NCBI RefSeq assembly: GCF_900078395.1
Contig: NZ_FKLA01000009.1
Span: 409,305 to 473,304, forward strand
From: Anaerotruncus rubiinfantis
GTDB taxonomy: Bacteria; Bacillota; Clostridia; Oscillospirales; Ruminococcaceae
Reading direction: 5' to 3'
Length of the DNA: 64,000 nucleotides
A model generated the notes under the pieces. That model saw nothing but the letters and a program-made list of their open reading frames with translations. It was not told the DNA's origin and searched no databases. A program made the translations under genes and the position numbers. Within the stretch, counting starts at the first letter, position 1. Each line of letters begins with the position of its first letter. Below are positions 17,607 to 26,760 of the stretch, piece by piece.

Positions 17607-17681
17607 CCCCGCTGTGAAAACAGAGGTAAGATAATGCAAACGGTCCACTCCGTGGGGTGGGCCTGAGAGGATGCTTGTATT

Positions 17682-18020
17682 GTGGAACTGGTACGCAACA
17701 TTGCGGATGCGTTTTCAGACAGTGAAAACCTGATCTTCCATGAAGAAGAATGCGAAACGCTGGCGGTGAACGTGGTCCGCCTGCAAAAAGGGGAACAGTC
17801 CGGGCTCGCCTGCCATCCGGATGAGGAAGAGATCTATCTCGTCACCCAGGGGAAGGGCGCCGTGGAGCTGAATGGAACTGCCTATCCGGTCAGGCCCGGT
17901 CAGGTGATCTATGTACCGCGCAACTATACCCATCGGGCCCGCAATACGGCGGACGAGCCGTTCGAATATGTCTGTGTGGCTAACTGGCCCGACCGGCCCG
18001 GAAAAGCCTGCGCGGAATGA
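17682..18020 (+). CDS. Small single-domain cupin protein
   Basis: A 112-residue beta-barrel protein. The two cupin motifs are readable: motif 1 as CHPDEEEIYLVTQGKGAVEL (His, two Glu) and motif 2 as GQVIYVPRNYTHRARN (His). The metal-ligand set is therefore present, but enzyme activity cannot be assigned; small cupins often act as isomerases or sensors of sugars. It starts with GTG 17682, with GAGAGG 11 bases upstream. No in-frame ATG is nearby. Its position after a TRAP transporter suggests a role with the imported compound. Confidence 0.78.
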   Translation: MELVRNIADAFSDSENLIFHEEECETLAVNVVRLQKGEQSGLACHPDEEEIYLVTQGKGAVELNGTAYPVRPGQVIYVPRNYTHRARNTADEPFEYVCVANWPDRPGKACAE

Positions 18021-18094
18021 TCCCGCTGCTGCGGGACGTATCTATCCGCGAAAACCTTTGCAAATCGTCCCACGGCCCGCTGTTTTTCCTTTTT

Positions 18095-18127
18095 AAAAAA
18101 GAGCCGCTAAATTTTTAGCGGCTCTTT
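18095..18127. terminator. Bidirectional rho-independent terminator
   Basis: The stem AAAGAGCCGCTAAA / TTTAGCGGCTCTTT has T-runs in both directions, stronger on the minus strand. It separates the cupin gene from the convergent DUF4317 gene. Confidence 0.85.
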
Positions 18128-18129
18128 GC

Positions 18130-19275
18130 TTATTGCGGATTCTTTTCCAGGATGCTGATATTGATTCCGTTCACTTCTACACCCTCGTTTGCACGGATGA
18201 GGATGTATTTTGCGCCGTTGATGATGCGGGTCTCGACCAGGTCGCTGCGTTCTGGGTTCACATGGATCGTCACATCCGGGGTGCGGACTTCAAACTGCCT
18301 GGTGTCAACGATGTTGCGCGGGCTGAGATCGGTGTCTGCGCCGAAGGTATCGTCGTATTTCTCATCGAACGCGGTCACGCGCTCCTCGGCAACCCCGCAG
18401 GATTCCAGCACATGCCTGACCGTTTTTTTCGAAACCACAAGCGGTTCCGGTTCTTTGCTGGCCTTGTGTTCTTCGATCATCCCGCAGAGCTGTTCGTTGA
18501 CCGCCTGTACGATTTCGTAACTGCAGTCGCTGTCGAGCGTCTCTTCCAGAAGGTTCTGGAAAGCCTCTTTCTGCTCGGCGGCAGGCATGGGGATTTCGGT
18601 GTTGAAAACGGCGTCAACGAGTTCCTTATGGTTTTCCTTGATGTCCCGCGAATAGTAAAGGGCGTTATAGATGTTGGAACTGCGGTCATCAAAGGCGGGG
18701 AACAAAAAGCCGAGTTCCGGAGCGCCGACGATCCAGTCGGATTTGCAGTTGTGGAAAGCATTTTCATAGATGTAATAGCTCAGGGCGGGTTTCGTCATTT
18801 TGATGGGGCAGATGCTGCAGAGGATGTAGGTATACACCTCCGAGGAGGCGTCCTCCTGCTGTTCCCCGTCTTTTGCGCGGTATGGAACGTCATACTTGTC
18901 ACATGCCAGAAGGATGAGGTAGTTGCCTTCGATCGACAGCGACTGAATGATGCGGGAAAACAGCGCCTGGACAGCTTCGTCGTCTGTGAGCGCCGAATTT
19001 TTGAGCGACATGAGCAGCTTATGTTCCGCGCTGTCCACCACCTGCCGGGTGTCAAATGTAATATCGATCAGATTTTTGCCAAGCGTACCGGAGAGGGTCC
19101 GCTTGAGGATTGACAGAAGCTGTTCGGCTTCCTCCTGCGGCGTGATGCTCAGCGGCTGGCTGAATTCGGAAACGATTTCCCGTTTTTCATTGACATAACA
19201 GCCGCGGATGCTGGAGATATTGCTTTTGTCCGGACGAAACCGGCGGCGGATTTCCGCAATTTCTTTCTCGTTCAT
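18130..19275 (-). CDS. DUF4317 domain-containing protein
   Basis: A 381-residue soluble protein of a family common in Clostridia and of unknown function. The opening NEKEIAEIRRRFRPDKSNIS followed by IRGCYVNEKREI is the characteristic N-terminus. No signal peptide or membrane segment is seen. A regular acidic and alpha/beta composition continues to the end. Start ATG 19275 follows GAGGAAG. It is a single gene with its own terminator and no functional link to its neighbours. Confidence 0.85.
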   Translation of the reverse strand: MNEKEIAEIRRRFRPDKSNISSIRGCYVNEKREIVSEFSQPLSITPQEEAEQLLSILKRTLSGTLGKNLIDITFDTRQVVDSAEHKLLMSLKNSALTDDEAVQALFSRIIQSLSIEGNYLILLACDKYDVPYRAKDGEQQEDASSEVYTYILCSICPIKMTKPALSYYIYENAFHNCKSDWIVGAPELGFLFPAFDDRSSNIYNALYYSRDIKENHKELVDAVFNTEIPMPAAEQKEAFQNLLEETLDSDCSYEIVQAVNEQLCGMIEEHKASKEPEPLVVSKKTVRHVLESCGVAEERVTAFDEKYDDTFGADTDLSPRNIVDTRQFEVRTPDVTIHVNPERSDLVETRIINGAKYILIRANEGVEVNGINISILEKNPQ

Positions 19276-19393
19276 AACTTCCTCTTTGATTCTGTATGGA
19301 ATTTCGGCGGCTGGCCGTTTATACGGTCCAGCCGGTTTGGACTGGGATAAAATAAGCGCAAGGCGCAGCGGCGTGTGAGCCTGCTGCGGCAGG

Positions 19394-22174
19394 CTATTTC
19401 AGAAGGTCATAAAGCAGCCGGTAAAGATAGTTCACATCCAGCGGTTTGGAGACAAATCCGTTCATCCCCGCGGCTCTTGCCGCATCGACGTCCTCCTGGA
19501 AGGAATTGGCGGTCATTGCGATGATGGGGATGCAGGCCGCGTCCGGCCGGGACAGCGCCCGGATCGCGCGGGTGGCGTCCAGTCCGTTCATAACGGGCAT
19601 CTGGATATCCATAAGGATCGCCTGGAATTCTCCGGGCGCGCTGTTCGAAAACCGTGAAACGCATTGTTCGCCATCCTTGCACCGCTCGGTGTCAGCCCCG
19701 CGCATTTCCAGCAGCTGGGCTGCGATTTCAGCATTCAGATCGTTATCCTCCGCCAAAAGGAGCCTTACGCCAGCCAGTGAACCATCTGCCGTAAGGGGCA
19801 AGGTTTCCTCGTCCGGCGTTCCCAAGGGCAGAGAGATCGAAAAATAAAATTCACTTCCCCGGCCGGGTTCGCTGCTGAGACCGAGTTCGCCGCCCATCAG
19901 CTGGACGATGCTGCGGCTGATGGACAGCCCCAGGCCGGTGCCCTGGCTTTTGGAGGAACTGGAACCGAGCTGTTCAAAGGAATCAAAAATCCGCTGCTGA
20001 TCCTCCGGACGGATACCGATCCCATTGTCAATCACCTGGAACATAAAAGCCGCCTGGGCGCCGTCCGAATCGGTTTCGGTCACCCGCAGGGTCACATCCC
20101 CGCCCTCCGGCGTGAACTTGAAAGCATTGGAAAGCAGGTTGGTGAGCACCTGCCGCAGACGGATGACATCGCCAACAAGATGGCTGTGCTCAGTCTGCGT
20201 CTCCATAGTGAAAGCAAGCCCGTGCCTGCCCGCCTCGGCCTGCATCATTCCCTGCAGTTCTTCCAGCATCTGGTCGATCGAGAACGGTTCGCTGCCGATC
20301 GAAAGCATCCCGCTGCCGATGCGGCTCATGTCCAGGATGTCGTTGATGAGGCTGAGCAGATACTGGGAGGAGGAACGAATTTTGACAAGGTTTTTTCGGA
20401 CGTTTTCCGGGACTCCTTCCAGCATGCTGGTCAGATCGGCCAAGCCCACCACCGCGTTCATGGGAGTGCGGATTTCGTGGCTCATGCGGGAGAGGAATTC
20501 TCCCTTGGCGCGGCTTTCCGCCTGCGCTTTTTCAAGGTTGCTCTGAATGACGGCCGCTTTCATCCGCGCCCGGGTGACCAGAAGTACCGCTGCCGCAAGA
20601 ATCAAAAGGACGAAGCCCACGATGGACACGAACAGGATCGGATTGGAGTAGATGAGCTCGGTCAGGGAAAACTGGTTTGCGCCGATGGAGACCAGATTCT
20701 GGTTTAAGATCATATTTTTTTCCCGTGCGGAAAGATTGTTGACCGCTTTGTTGAGCACGGTCAGCAGATCCGCTTTGGCGGGACGGGTGAGGGCGAAACA
20801 GATGCCGTTGGAATCGTTGACAAGCGTCACCGGAACCAGGTTAGTGAGGTGGTTTCGTTGGATTTCCTGCTCCATCCGGGCGGATAGGCCGTAGATAAAA
20901 TCGGCTTCGCCCCGGTTCACCGCGAACAGCGCCTCGGTGATACTGGCGTAGGTGCGCAGCTGAGTCACCTGGATATCACTGGGGATCCGGCGGCCTTTGA
21001 TAACGGCTCCGACCAGCCCTTCGGAGGGGAAACTGGAGGATTTGTTGCGCACAACAATACTGTTCATGTTTACGTAGGGCGCGGTCAGCGCCAATCCCTG
21101 CTGCGCGGCATCCGCCTCGCTTCCAAGAAAGAAGGCAAGCACATCGGCTTCGCCCCGCAGCACCAGATCCACCGCGTCGAAATAGCTGTCCGCCTGCAGA
21201 TAAGAAAATTTCAGGCCTGAAAAATCGGAGACTTCCTTCAGAATCGCCGGTACCAGACCGTCGTGAAGGTCCTCCGGATTATTTATGCAAAAGAGGGGAT
21301 GCCAGTCCGCCGGGACCGCCACGGTTACCGTCCCTTTTTCCTTGATATAGGTTCGTTCTTCCGAATTGAGTTGAATATCGGCGGACAGCTTATCCGGGAA
21401 ATTGGCTTCATAACGCTCGGTGCCAAAGTTGGGGTTGGAATCCAGGATTTTTTCGAGCGCCATGTTCAGCCCGTCAAGAACCTCCTGATTGCCAATCGTG
21501 GTTACGATATAATAGGGCTGCGAATCGTAGGAGGTGACCACCCGAAAATCGCCGTCTGTCTCGGAATTGTTGCCGAGCAGCATGTCCACCTCACCGCTTG
21601 CCAGATAGGGATAGAGATTACCGTTTTCAGAAAGCTGTTCAAAGTGATATTCTTTCAGAGTGCAATCGAGGTTATTGATCGTCAGAAACTCCTGCAAGCG
21701 GCGGATGTTTTCTTTGGCGTTGCCGTAAACCCCGATGGTTTTTCCATTCAGGCTTTCCAGGTTATAACTTTCGAGCCGATGGTCATCCTTGCGCGCGAGG
21801 AGCACCGATTTGCTGTACCCGGTGTTGTAATCCGGGTAGGCGTACAATTCTTCAAGACTGGGAGAATAGTAATTCCCGCCCATCAGATCATATGCGCCTT
21901 CATTAAATTCGTTCAGCATCGTTTCGGCGCTGGTGTCCACATACTCGTATTCCCAGCCGGTATACTTGGCAATTTCGTTGAGATAATCCACGACCAACCC
22001 ATGCCGGCTTCCATCCGCACCGGTTTGGGTGAGGCCTTCCACCTGTGGAAACGCCACACGCAATACGCGGCGTTCCCCTGAAGCAAGTGCGCGCGGACAC
22101 AGCGGCAGGAGCATAATCACGGCTAGCGCGATGGCGGAGCAGCGGCGAAGGCTTTTCATCAGCGGACGGATCAT
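19394..22174 (-). CDS. BvgS-like hybrid histidine kinase with two periplasmic-binding sensor domains
   Basis: A 926-residue membrane sensor. In order it has a signal or anchor segment (about 10-32), two SBP_bac_3-type amino-acid-binding-like domains (about 35-270 and 275-500), a membrane helix (about 510-535) and a short coil. Then come a HisKA domain with the phospho-acceptor motif HEIRTPMN, an HATPase domain (NLLSNAFKFTPEGG, DNGIG, GTGLGLSIS), and a receiver domain with LLAEDND, MDIQMPVMNG (phospho-Asp) and IIAMTAN. Tandem extracytoplasmic Venus-flytrap domains feeding a hybrid kinase are the BvgS/EvgS plan, but no Hpt domain or DNA-binding partner is encoded nearby. ATG 22174 is preferred. 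Upstream in-frame starts to 22228 give no better signal peptide. Confidence 0.88.
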   Translation of the reverse strand: MIRPLMKSLRRCSAIALAVIMLLPLCPRALASGERRVLRVAFPQVEGLTQTGADGSRHGLVVDYLNEIAKYTGWEYEYVDTSAETMLNEFNEGAYDLMGGNYYSPSLEELYAYPDYNTGYSKSVLLARKDDHRLESYNLESLNGKTIGVYGNAKENIRRLQEFLTINNLDCTLKEYHFEQLSENGNLYPYLASGEVDMLLGNNSETDGDFRVVTSYDSQPYYIVTTIGNQEVLDGLNMALEKILDSNPNFGTERYEANFPDKLSADIQLNSEERTYIKEKGTVTVAVPADWHPLFCINNPEDLHDGLVPAILKEVSDFSGLKFSYLQADSYFDAVDLVLRGEADVLAFFLGSEADAAQQGLALTAPYVNMNSIVVRNKSSSFPSEGLVGAVIKGRRIPSDIQVTQLRTYASITEALFAVNRGEADFIYGLSARMEQEIQRNHLTNLVPVTLVNDSNGICFALTRPAKADLLTVLNKAVNNLSAREKNMILNQNLVSIGANQFSLTELIYSNPILFVSIVGFVLLILAAAVLLVTRARMKAAVIQSNLEKAQAESRAKGEFLSRMSHEIRTPMNAVVGLADLTSMLEGVPENVRKNLVKIRSSSQYLLSLINDILDMSRIGSGMLSIGSEPFSIDQMLEELQGMMQAEAGRHGLAFTMETQTEHSHLVGDVIRLRQVLTNLLSNAFKFTPEGGDVTLRVTETDSDGAQAAFMFQVIDNGIGIRPEDQQRIFDSFEQLGSSSSKSQGTGLGLSISRSIVQLMGGELGLSSEPGRGSEFYFSISLPLGTPDEETLPLTADGSLAGVRLLLAEDNDLNAEIAAQLLEMRGADTERCKDGEQCVSRFSNSAPGEFQAILMDIQMPVMNGLDATRAIRALSRPDAACIPIIAMTANSFQEDVDAARAAGMNGFVSKPLDVNYLYRLLYDLLK

Positions 22175-22345
22175 AACTTTATTCACACTCCAAATAAAGC
22201 GGCAGGAGAGGTCGCTTTGGATTTCCATAATACTTTCTTATTTTAACATTATATCGTAGGAACCGCAATGAAAAGATGAGAACTGCCGGAAGGCCGGCCG
22301 CGCTGGCGTGTAATGGCCAGTTCGATTCAGCAGCGCCCCATAAAT

Positions 22346-22386
22346 AAAAGCGCGCATGGGTCCCGTCGGGCCCTGCGCGCTTTTTT
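22346..22386. terminator. Bidirectional rho-independent terminator
   Basis: AAAAGCGCGCATGGG pairs with CCCTGCGCGCTTTT, with T-runs on both ends. It follows the kduD remnant on the minus strand and stands before the sensor kinase gene. Confidence 0.75.
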
Positions 22387-22434
22387 GTTTTATGCTGTAT
22401 GTGCAGAAAGTTTGGTTCTTTCGGTGAAGGCATG

Positions 22435-22845
22435 TTACCTTGCCAGCCAGCCGCCGTCCAGGGCGACAGTAAATCCCTGCATGTAGCTGGAGGCCTCGCT
22501 GGCAAGAAAGACTGCTGTCCCGGCCATATCCCGGGGCGTGCCCCAGCGGCCGGCGGGAATACGGCCGAGAATCTCGGCGGAACGCACCGGGTCCTTTTTC
22601 AGGGCTTCCGTGTTATTGGTGTCGATATAGCCGGGAGCGATGGCGTTTACATTGATGCCGTACTTCGCCCATTCGTTGGCCAGCAGCCGGGTAAGGCCCA
22701 TTACGCCGCTTTTGCTGGCGGTGTAGGAGGGTACTCGGATGCCGCCTTGATAGGAAAGCATCGAAGCGATATTCAGTGATTTCAGTGATGAAATGTTGCT
22801 GTCCCTGCTTATTTTTTCAGCCGCAAAAACGGCCTGATTAAATTG
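22435..22845 (-). pseudogene. 5'-truncated 2-deoxy-D-gluconate 3-dehydrogenase (KduD-like SDR) remnant
   Basis: The frame encodes the C-terminal half of a short-chain dehydrogenase very like KduD: NIASML, GGIRVPSYTASKSGVMGLTR (with the catalytic Tyr-x3-Lys), NVNAIAPGYIDT, ILGRIPAGRWGTP and a DGGWLAR terminus. The N-terminal NAD-binding half (TGxxxGxG, NNAG) is absent. The open frame continues upstream only to a TGA at 22846-22848, inside the 3' end of the GntR gene, with fading similarity. The gene therefore looks truncated by a deletion whose junction is close to the GntR stop. The retained half has no frameshift, so the event may be recent. A 108-residue ORF starting at ATG 22761 could still be made but could not work as a dehydrogenase. 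Confidence 0.8.
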
Positions 22846-23581
22846 TCATGAGAAAATCATCTTCCCAGATTTTGCTTTTCAGGTAATCGGCGCCCTCGAT
22901 CCCGGTAAACAGATCGGGGAACTTGCGCTCCATGCGGATTTCCTCATCTTTTTTATCCACGATATGGCGGTTGATCATCTCCCGGATGCTTGCGTAGTCC
23001 TTGGCCAGCACCAACTGCAAGATCTCCTGATGCTGCCGGTAGGACTGCTCACAGATATCCAGTGCCGAAAGCGACAGCAGACGCATGCGGAAATAATGGC
23101 TCGACATGTTCAGAATGTTTTCCAATGAAAACGGATGGTTGGTTACCTGAAAGAAAACCGAATGAAACGCGTCGTCAGTGCGCAAAAATCCTCGGATATC
23201 CTTATTTTCCATCCGCTGTTTCTGCTGCTCCAAAACATCCTTCAAAGCGTCGATGTGCGTTTGCTCGTAGCATTTTAAAAATTCCTCCAGAATCCGCTCC
23301 TCCACGCAGGCCCGCATAAAGCGTTCATCTTTGGCGCGTGGGATATTGATTTTGGAAACGATCGTGCTCTTTTGCGGTGTGGTTGTCACAAGCCCATCCC
23401 TGGCGAGCTGGACGAGAGCATCCCGGATAGGAGAACGGCTTACCTTTAAAAAATCGCTCAGTTCATTGATGTTTATGGTCTGACCGGGCTTTATCTGAAG
23501 CTGGATGATGTTGGTATGCAGATACTGATATACATTTTCACCCGCCGTCTGCGCTTCTTTGGATTTTTTTTGACTGGTCAT
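22838..23581 (-). CDS. GntR-family (FCD subfamily) transcriptional regulator
   Basis: A 247-residue regulator with an N-terminal winged helix (INELSDFLKVSRSPIRDALV) and an all-helical FCD ligand domain (FLRTDDAFHSVFFQ, the metal/effector-binding helix, and RQHQEILQ). Start ATG 23581 follows GGAGGG; a longer frame to 23653 lacks such a site. It is transcribed away from the alcohol dehydrogenase/TRAP operon and probably controls it, perhaps through the palindrome at 23821-23837. FCD proteins usually sense sugar acids or carboxylates, in keeping with the neighbouring kduD remnant. Confidence 0.88.
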   Translation of the reverse strand: MTSQKKSKEAQTAGENVYQYLHTNIIQLQIKPGQTININELSDFLKVSRSPIRDALVQLARDGLVTTTPQKSTIVSKINIPRAKDERFMRACVEERILEEFLKCYEQTHIDALKDVLEQQKQRMENKDIRGFLRTDDAFHSVFFQVTNHPFSLENILNMSSHYFRMRLLSLSALDICEQSYRQHQEILQLVLAKDYASIREMINRHIVDKKDEEIRMERKFPDLFTGIEGADYLKSKIWEDDFLMTI

Positions 23582-23807
23582 AAATGTCCCTCCGCAAATA
23601 AATAGACTGCGCCGCCAACAACTGGAATATAATCTTAATATATTGTAGTACATTGTGATTCTTTATACAATGGGATTTTCAAATAATATGCATCGCAAAT
23701 TTTATTTAGCATTATTCTTCCAGTTTTTGTATAACCTGATGGATAATCCTAAGAAATTTTGTTGGTTATTCTTATGGACGAATGTATTTTTGAGTGGTAT
23801 ATTAATA

Positions 23808-23837
23808 TTGTCAAAACAGTTATATCATAATGATATA
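23808..23837 (+). promoter_or_regulatory. Candidate promoter with palindromic GntR operator
   Basis: A TTGTCA -35-like box (23808-23813) precedes the 17-bp perfect palindrome TATATCATAATGATATA (23821-23837), which lies in the -10 region. It is about 60 bases before the alcohol dehydrogenase start, in the divergent gap with the GntR gene. The remainder of the gap 23582-23896 is AT-rich and shows no gene. Confidence 0.5.
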
Positions 23838-23896
23838 TCATATTAATATTTTTATTTAAAATAATTATTTATGTTGAAGCTTTAGGGGGTGCGATA

Positions 23897-24928
23897 TTGA
23901 AGGAAGTAGTCATCACCGGACCCAGGCAATATGAAGTGCGTGAGGTCCCAATCCCAAAGCCCGGCGACGGGGAGGTCCTGATCCAAATGAAGGCCGCCGG
24001 CGTCTGCGGGTCGGATATCCATTTGTTTCTGGGAGAAAACCCCAACGCGGTCTATCCCCGCATTCCCGGCCATGAGAATGCCGGCGTGGTGGTGGAAACC
24101 GGCAAAAATGTGACCGCCGTGAAACCCGGCGACGCTGTGGTGGTCGATCTGGTGGTTGCCTGCGGCCGGTGCCCGCAGTGCCTGCGCGGGCGCCGAAATA
24201 TCTGCCGCACGGTCAAAGCGCGCGGTGCGGCGACCGATGGCGGCTGGCGGGAATATTTCACCGTTCCCGCGCATGAGGTCTACCTTTTGCCGAGGCAAAT
24301 CCCTTTCCGGGACGCGGCGCTTATTGAGCCGTTCGCTATTGGGGGCCACTGCACCAGCCGGGCTGGGATACAGGGCGGAGAATCGGTACTGGTGCTTGGC
24401 AGCGGAACCATCGGCGCGGTGATTCTGCAAACCCTGAAGCAAAAAGGCTGCCGGGTCATCTGCGCGGATATCAACGAAAGCTGCCTTGCGCGCGCAAAGG
24501 ATTATGGGGCCGATGCGGTCGTGAATACCAGGACGCAGAATCTTAGGGAATGCGTACAGGCGTTTACAGACGGCGGCGGGGTCGACGCAATTTTTGATTC
24601 CGCGGGCTATCCCGGCTCGCTCACCGCGCTTTTGGAGCAGGGGATTCCCGCAAATGGCGCCACAGTGGTTCCCTTGGGCTTTTGTACGGAAACGGAAGGA
24701 ATTTCCCAAGCGATGATCAATGTGCGGGAGCTCACCATCGCCGGGACCAGGATGTCGTCCGGCCAATTCCAGCCCACGATCCAAAACTTTCTGGAGGGGA
24801 AATTTCAGCTGGAGGGTATGGTCAGCCATTACATTCCGTTTGAACAGGTCGGCCAGGTTTTTGAAAATATCCTGCATCCGGTAAAGGATATGAAGAAGAT
24901 GGTCATTTTGTTTGATGAACAGGAATAA
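23897..24928 (+). CDS. Zinc-dependent alcohol dehydrogenase (sugar-acid/polyol dehydrogenase type)
   Basis: A 343-residue medium-chain dehydrogenase. The catalytic zinc site is CGSDIH with Cys at about 38 and His/Glu in GHENAG. The structural zinc Cys cluster is CGRCPQCLRGRRNIC, and the NAD-binding loop is GSGTIG. It resembles RspB / L-galactonate-5-dehydrogenase-type enzymes more than ethanol dehydrogenases, so the substrate is probably a sugar acid or polyol. The gene starts with TTG 23897 after AGGGGGT. It precedes a TRAP transporter by 106 bases and diverges from a GntR regulator, so it likely acts on the imported compound. Confidence 0.82.
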   Translation: MKEVVITGPRQYEVREVPIPKPGDGEVLIQMKAAGVCGSDIHLFLGENPNAVYPRIPGHENAGVVVETGKNVTAVKPGDAVVVDLVVACGRCPQCLRGRRNICRTVKARGAATDGGWREYFTVPAHEVYLLPRQIPFRDAALIEPFAIGGHCTSRAGIQGGESVLVLGSGTIGAVILQTLKQKGCRVICADINESCLARAKDYGADAVVNTRTQNLRECVQAFTDGGGVDAIFDSAGYPGSLTALLEQGIPANGATVVPLGFCTETEGISQAMINVRELTIAGTRMSSGQFQPTIQNFLEGKFQLEGMVSHYIPFEQVGQVFENILHPVKDMKKMVILFDEQE

Positions 24929-25034
24929 GCGATTGGACAGTTAGCGGCGGGGGAATTATGAAAAGCCGCTGAAGATAGAAAGGGAAAACAACAGGAGAAA
25001 TCCGCAATTTGTGAATGCAGGAGGAATTTAGACA

Positions 25035-26111
25035 ATGAAAAGAATCTTTTCAGCCATTCTTGCGATTGTGACGATCACGGCGTTTACGACAGCCTGCTCT
25101 GAGAGCGCCCCTTCGGGCGGGACTGCCGCCCCGGCGTCAAGCGCGGCGGCACCGAGCGAAAAAGGCGGGGATGCTGCGACGGATGAAAAGGAATTCAGCC
25201 TTAAAGTTGGCGACAACTGGGGCGTCACCCACCCGATGGCGGCGGCGCTCGACAACGTATTTAAGACGCAGATTGAAGAAAAATCCGGCGGCAAAATCAA
25301 GGTCGAGGTGTATCATGACGGCCTGTTGGGCGACGAAGCGGCCCTCTGGCAGGGCGTGCGCGACGGTTCCATTGATTTTGCGGTCGTCGGCACCCCCATG
25401 AACCAGGAGTTTACCATGATGCTGATCTCCGACTGGCCGTTTTTGTACCGTGACCTCGATCACGCGAAAAAAGTTTGGACCGGTTCTATCGCGGACGAAG
25501 TCAACGCGAAATTCCACGAGAAATTCCCGGAAGTGGAAATTCTCGGCTGGGGTCCCAACTCCGCGCGCACCTTCACTTCCAATAAGCCGCTGACGAGCGT
25601 CGAGGATTTTGCGGGCCAGAAATTCCGGATGCCCAATAACCCGATCCATGTCGGCATCACCGAGAATCTCGGCGCTTCTCCAACGGTCATCCCGCTTGGA
25701 GAACTGTTCACCGCGCTTGAAACCGGAACCGTGGACGGGCAGGACAACGGCATGGTGACTGTCATTGCCCAGAATTTCCAGGAAGTACAGAAATATCTCT
25801 ATGAGACCAACCACATCGTCGCGACGCTTGAAATCGTTGCGAATTCCGATAAACTCGCGGAAATGTCCGATAACCAGCGCCAGATTATCGTCGATGCGGG
25901 AAAAGCCACTGCGGAGCAGGCCTGGGTGGATTACATCGCCTCGGTCGACAAGGATCGCAAAACGCTTGAAGAGGCGGGCATGACGGTTACCGCCTGCACC
26001 GCCGAGGACAAAGCAAAGATTATCGAAAAAATTCAGCCCACGCTCGACAAGCTCCTTGCTGAGAACGACTGGGCAGAAGACCTGATCACCAAAATCAATG
26101 CTGTAGAGTAA
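25035..26111 (+). CDS. TRAP transporter solute-binding protein, DctP family
   Basis: A 358-residue lipoprotein (lipobox TTAC, Cys21) with an Ala/Ser/Gly linker. The mature part runs FSLKVGDNWGVTHPMAAAL, EEKSGGKIKVEVY and the SDWPFLYRDL segment, then FAGQKFRMPNNP with the expected carboxylate-binding Arg, and FTALETGTVDGQDNG. Start ATG 25035 follows AGGAGG. A stable hairpin separates it from dctQ. It is the first TRAP subunit behind the dehydrogenase gene. Confidence 0.92.
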   Translation: MKRIFSAILAIVTITAFTTACSESAPSGGTAAPASSAAAPSEKGGDAATDEKEFSLKVGDNWGVTHPMAAALDNVFKTQIEEKSGGKIKVEVYHDGLLGDEAALWQGVRDGSIDFAVVGTPMNQEFTMMLISDWPFLYRDLDHAKKVWTGSIADEVNAKFHEKFPEVEILGWGPNSARTFTSNKPLTSVEDFAGQKFRMPNNPIHVGITENLGASPTVIPLGELFTALETGTVDGQDNGMVTVIAQNFQEVQKYLYETNHIVATLEIVANSDKLAEMSDNQRQIIVDAGKATAEQAWVDYIASVDKDRKTLEEAGMTVTACTAEDKAKIIEKIQPTLDKLLAENDWAEDLITKINAVE

Positions 26112-26122
26112 TTGAATCAGCA

Positions 26123-26158
26123 CAAGACCGTGCCCCTTTCCCCCGGGGTGCGGTCTTG
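26123..26158 (+). other. Hairpin between TRAP binding-protein and dctQ genes
   Basis: CAAGACCGTGCCCC pairs with GGGGTGCGGTCTTG (14 bp, two wobbles). There is no T-run. It has the same location as the hairpin at 15745. Confidence 0.6.
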
Positions 26159-26181
26159 CATATCAAAGAGGAGGATCGTTT

Positions 26182-26760
26182 ATGTCTGAAACCATCCAGA
26201 AGCCGCATGGCTTTCATGCGTTTATCGATAAGCTTTTCAAGGCCCTGGAGGTTGTGATTGCAATCTTTTTGGGTGTTATGATTTTTTTCACCTTTCTAAA
26301 CGTTGTGCTGCGCCAGTTCGGTCTGGGTTTTGCCTGGACGGAAGAGATCGCACGCATCTGCTTCATTTATCTGGTGTACCTGGGGTCGATCATTGCCGCG
26401 CGCGAAAACCGCCACCTGATGATCGACACCTTAATTAATAAACTTGCTCCCGGCGGGCAGAAAGCCCTTTACGTGATCATTCAGGGGATCATCATCTGGA
26501 TGATGGGCGTATTGGCAACAGGCGCGTTCCAGAACGCGTGGAAGAACCGCAATGACTTTTGGGTAGCGACCCATTTCCCGGTGTTCCTGGTGCATTTTGC
26601 CGGCGTCCTGCTGGGCGTATCGGTGATTATCATTTCATTGGTAAACCTGTACCGTGTGTTCGTCCTGAAAGAATCCGTACTGGAGCTGTTTGGGGATCAC
26701 GGAGAGGACGACACACCGTCTTCGGACGGTATCCTGGGGGAAGGAGCGGGTATGCAATGA
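26182..26760 (+). CDS. TRAP transporter small permease, DctQ family
   Basis: A 192-residue protein with four membrane segments. The family motif WTEEIARICFIYLVYLGSII lies after segment one, followed by HLMIDTLI. A hydrophilic 30-residue tail ends in an overlap (ATGA) with the dctM start. It bridges the binding protein and the large permease. Confidence 0.9.
   Translation: MSETIQKPHGFHAFIDKLFKALEVVIAIFLGVMIFFTFLNVVLRQFGLGFAWTEEIARICFIYLVYLGSIIAARENRHLMIDTLINKLAPGGQKALYVIIQGIIIWMMGVLATGAFQNAWKNRNDFWVATHFPVFLVHFAGVLLGVSVIIISLVNLYRVFVLKESVLELFGDHGEDDTPSSDGILGEGAGMQ

Noticed and set aside
23655..23846. 63-codon open frame in the gap before the alcohol dehydrogenase gene
   Set aside because: No ribosome binding site, AT-rich, overlaps the promoter/operator region.
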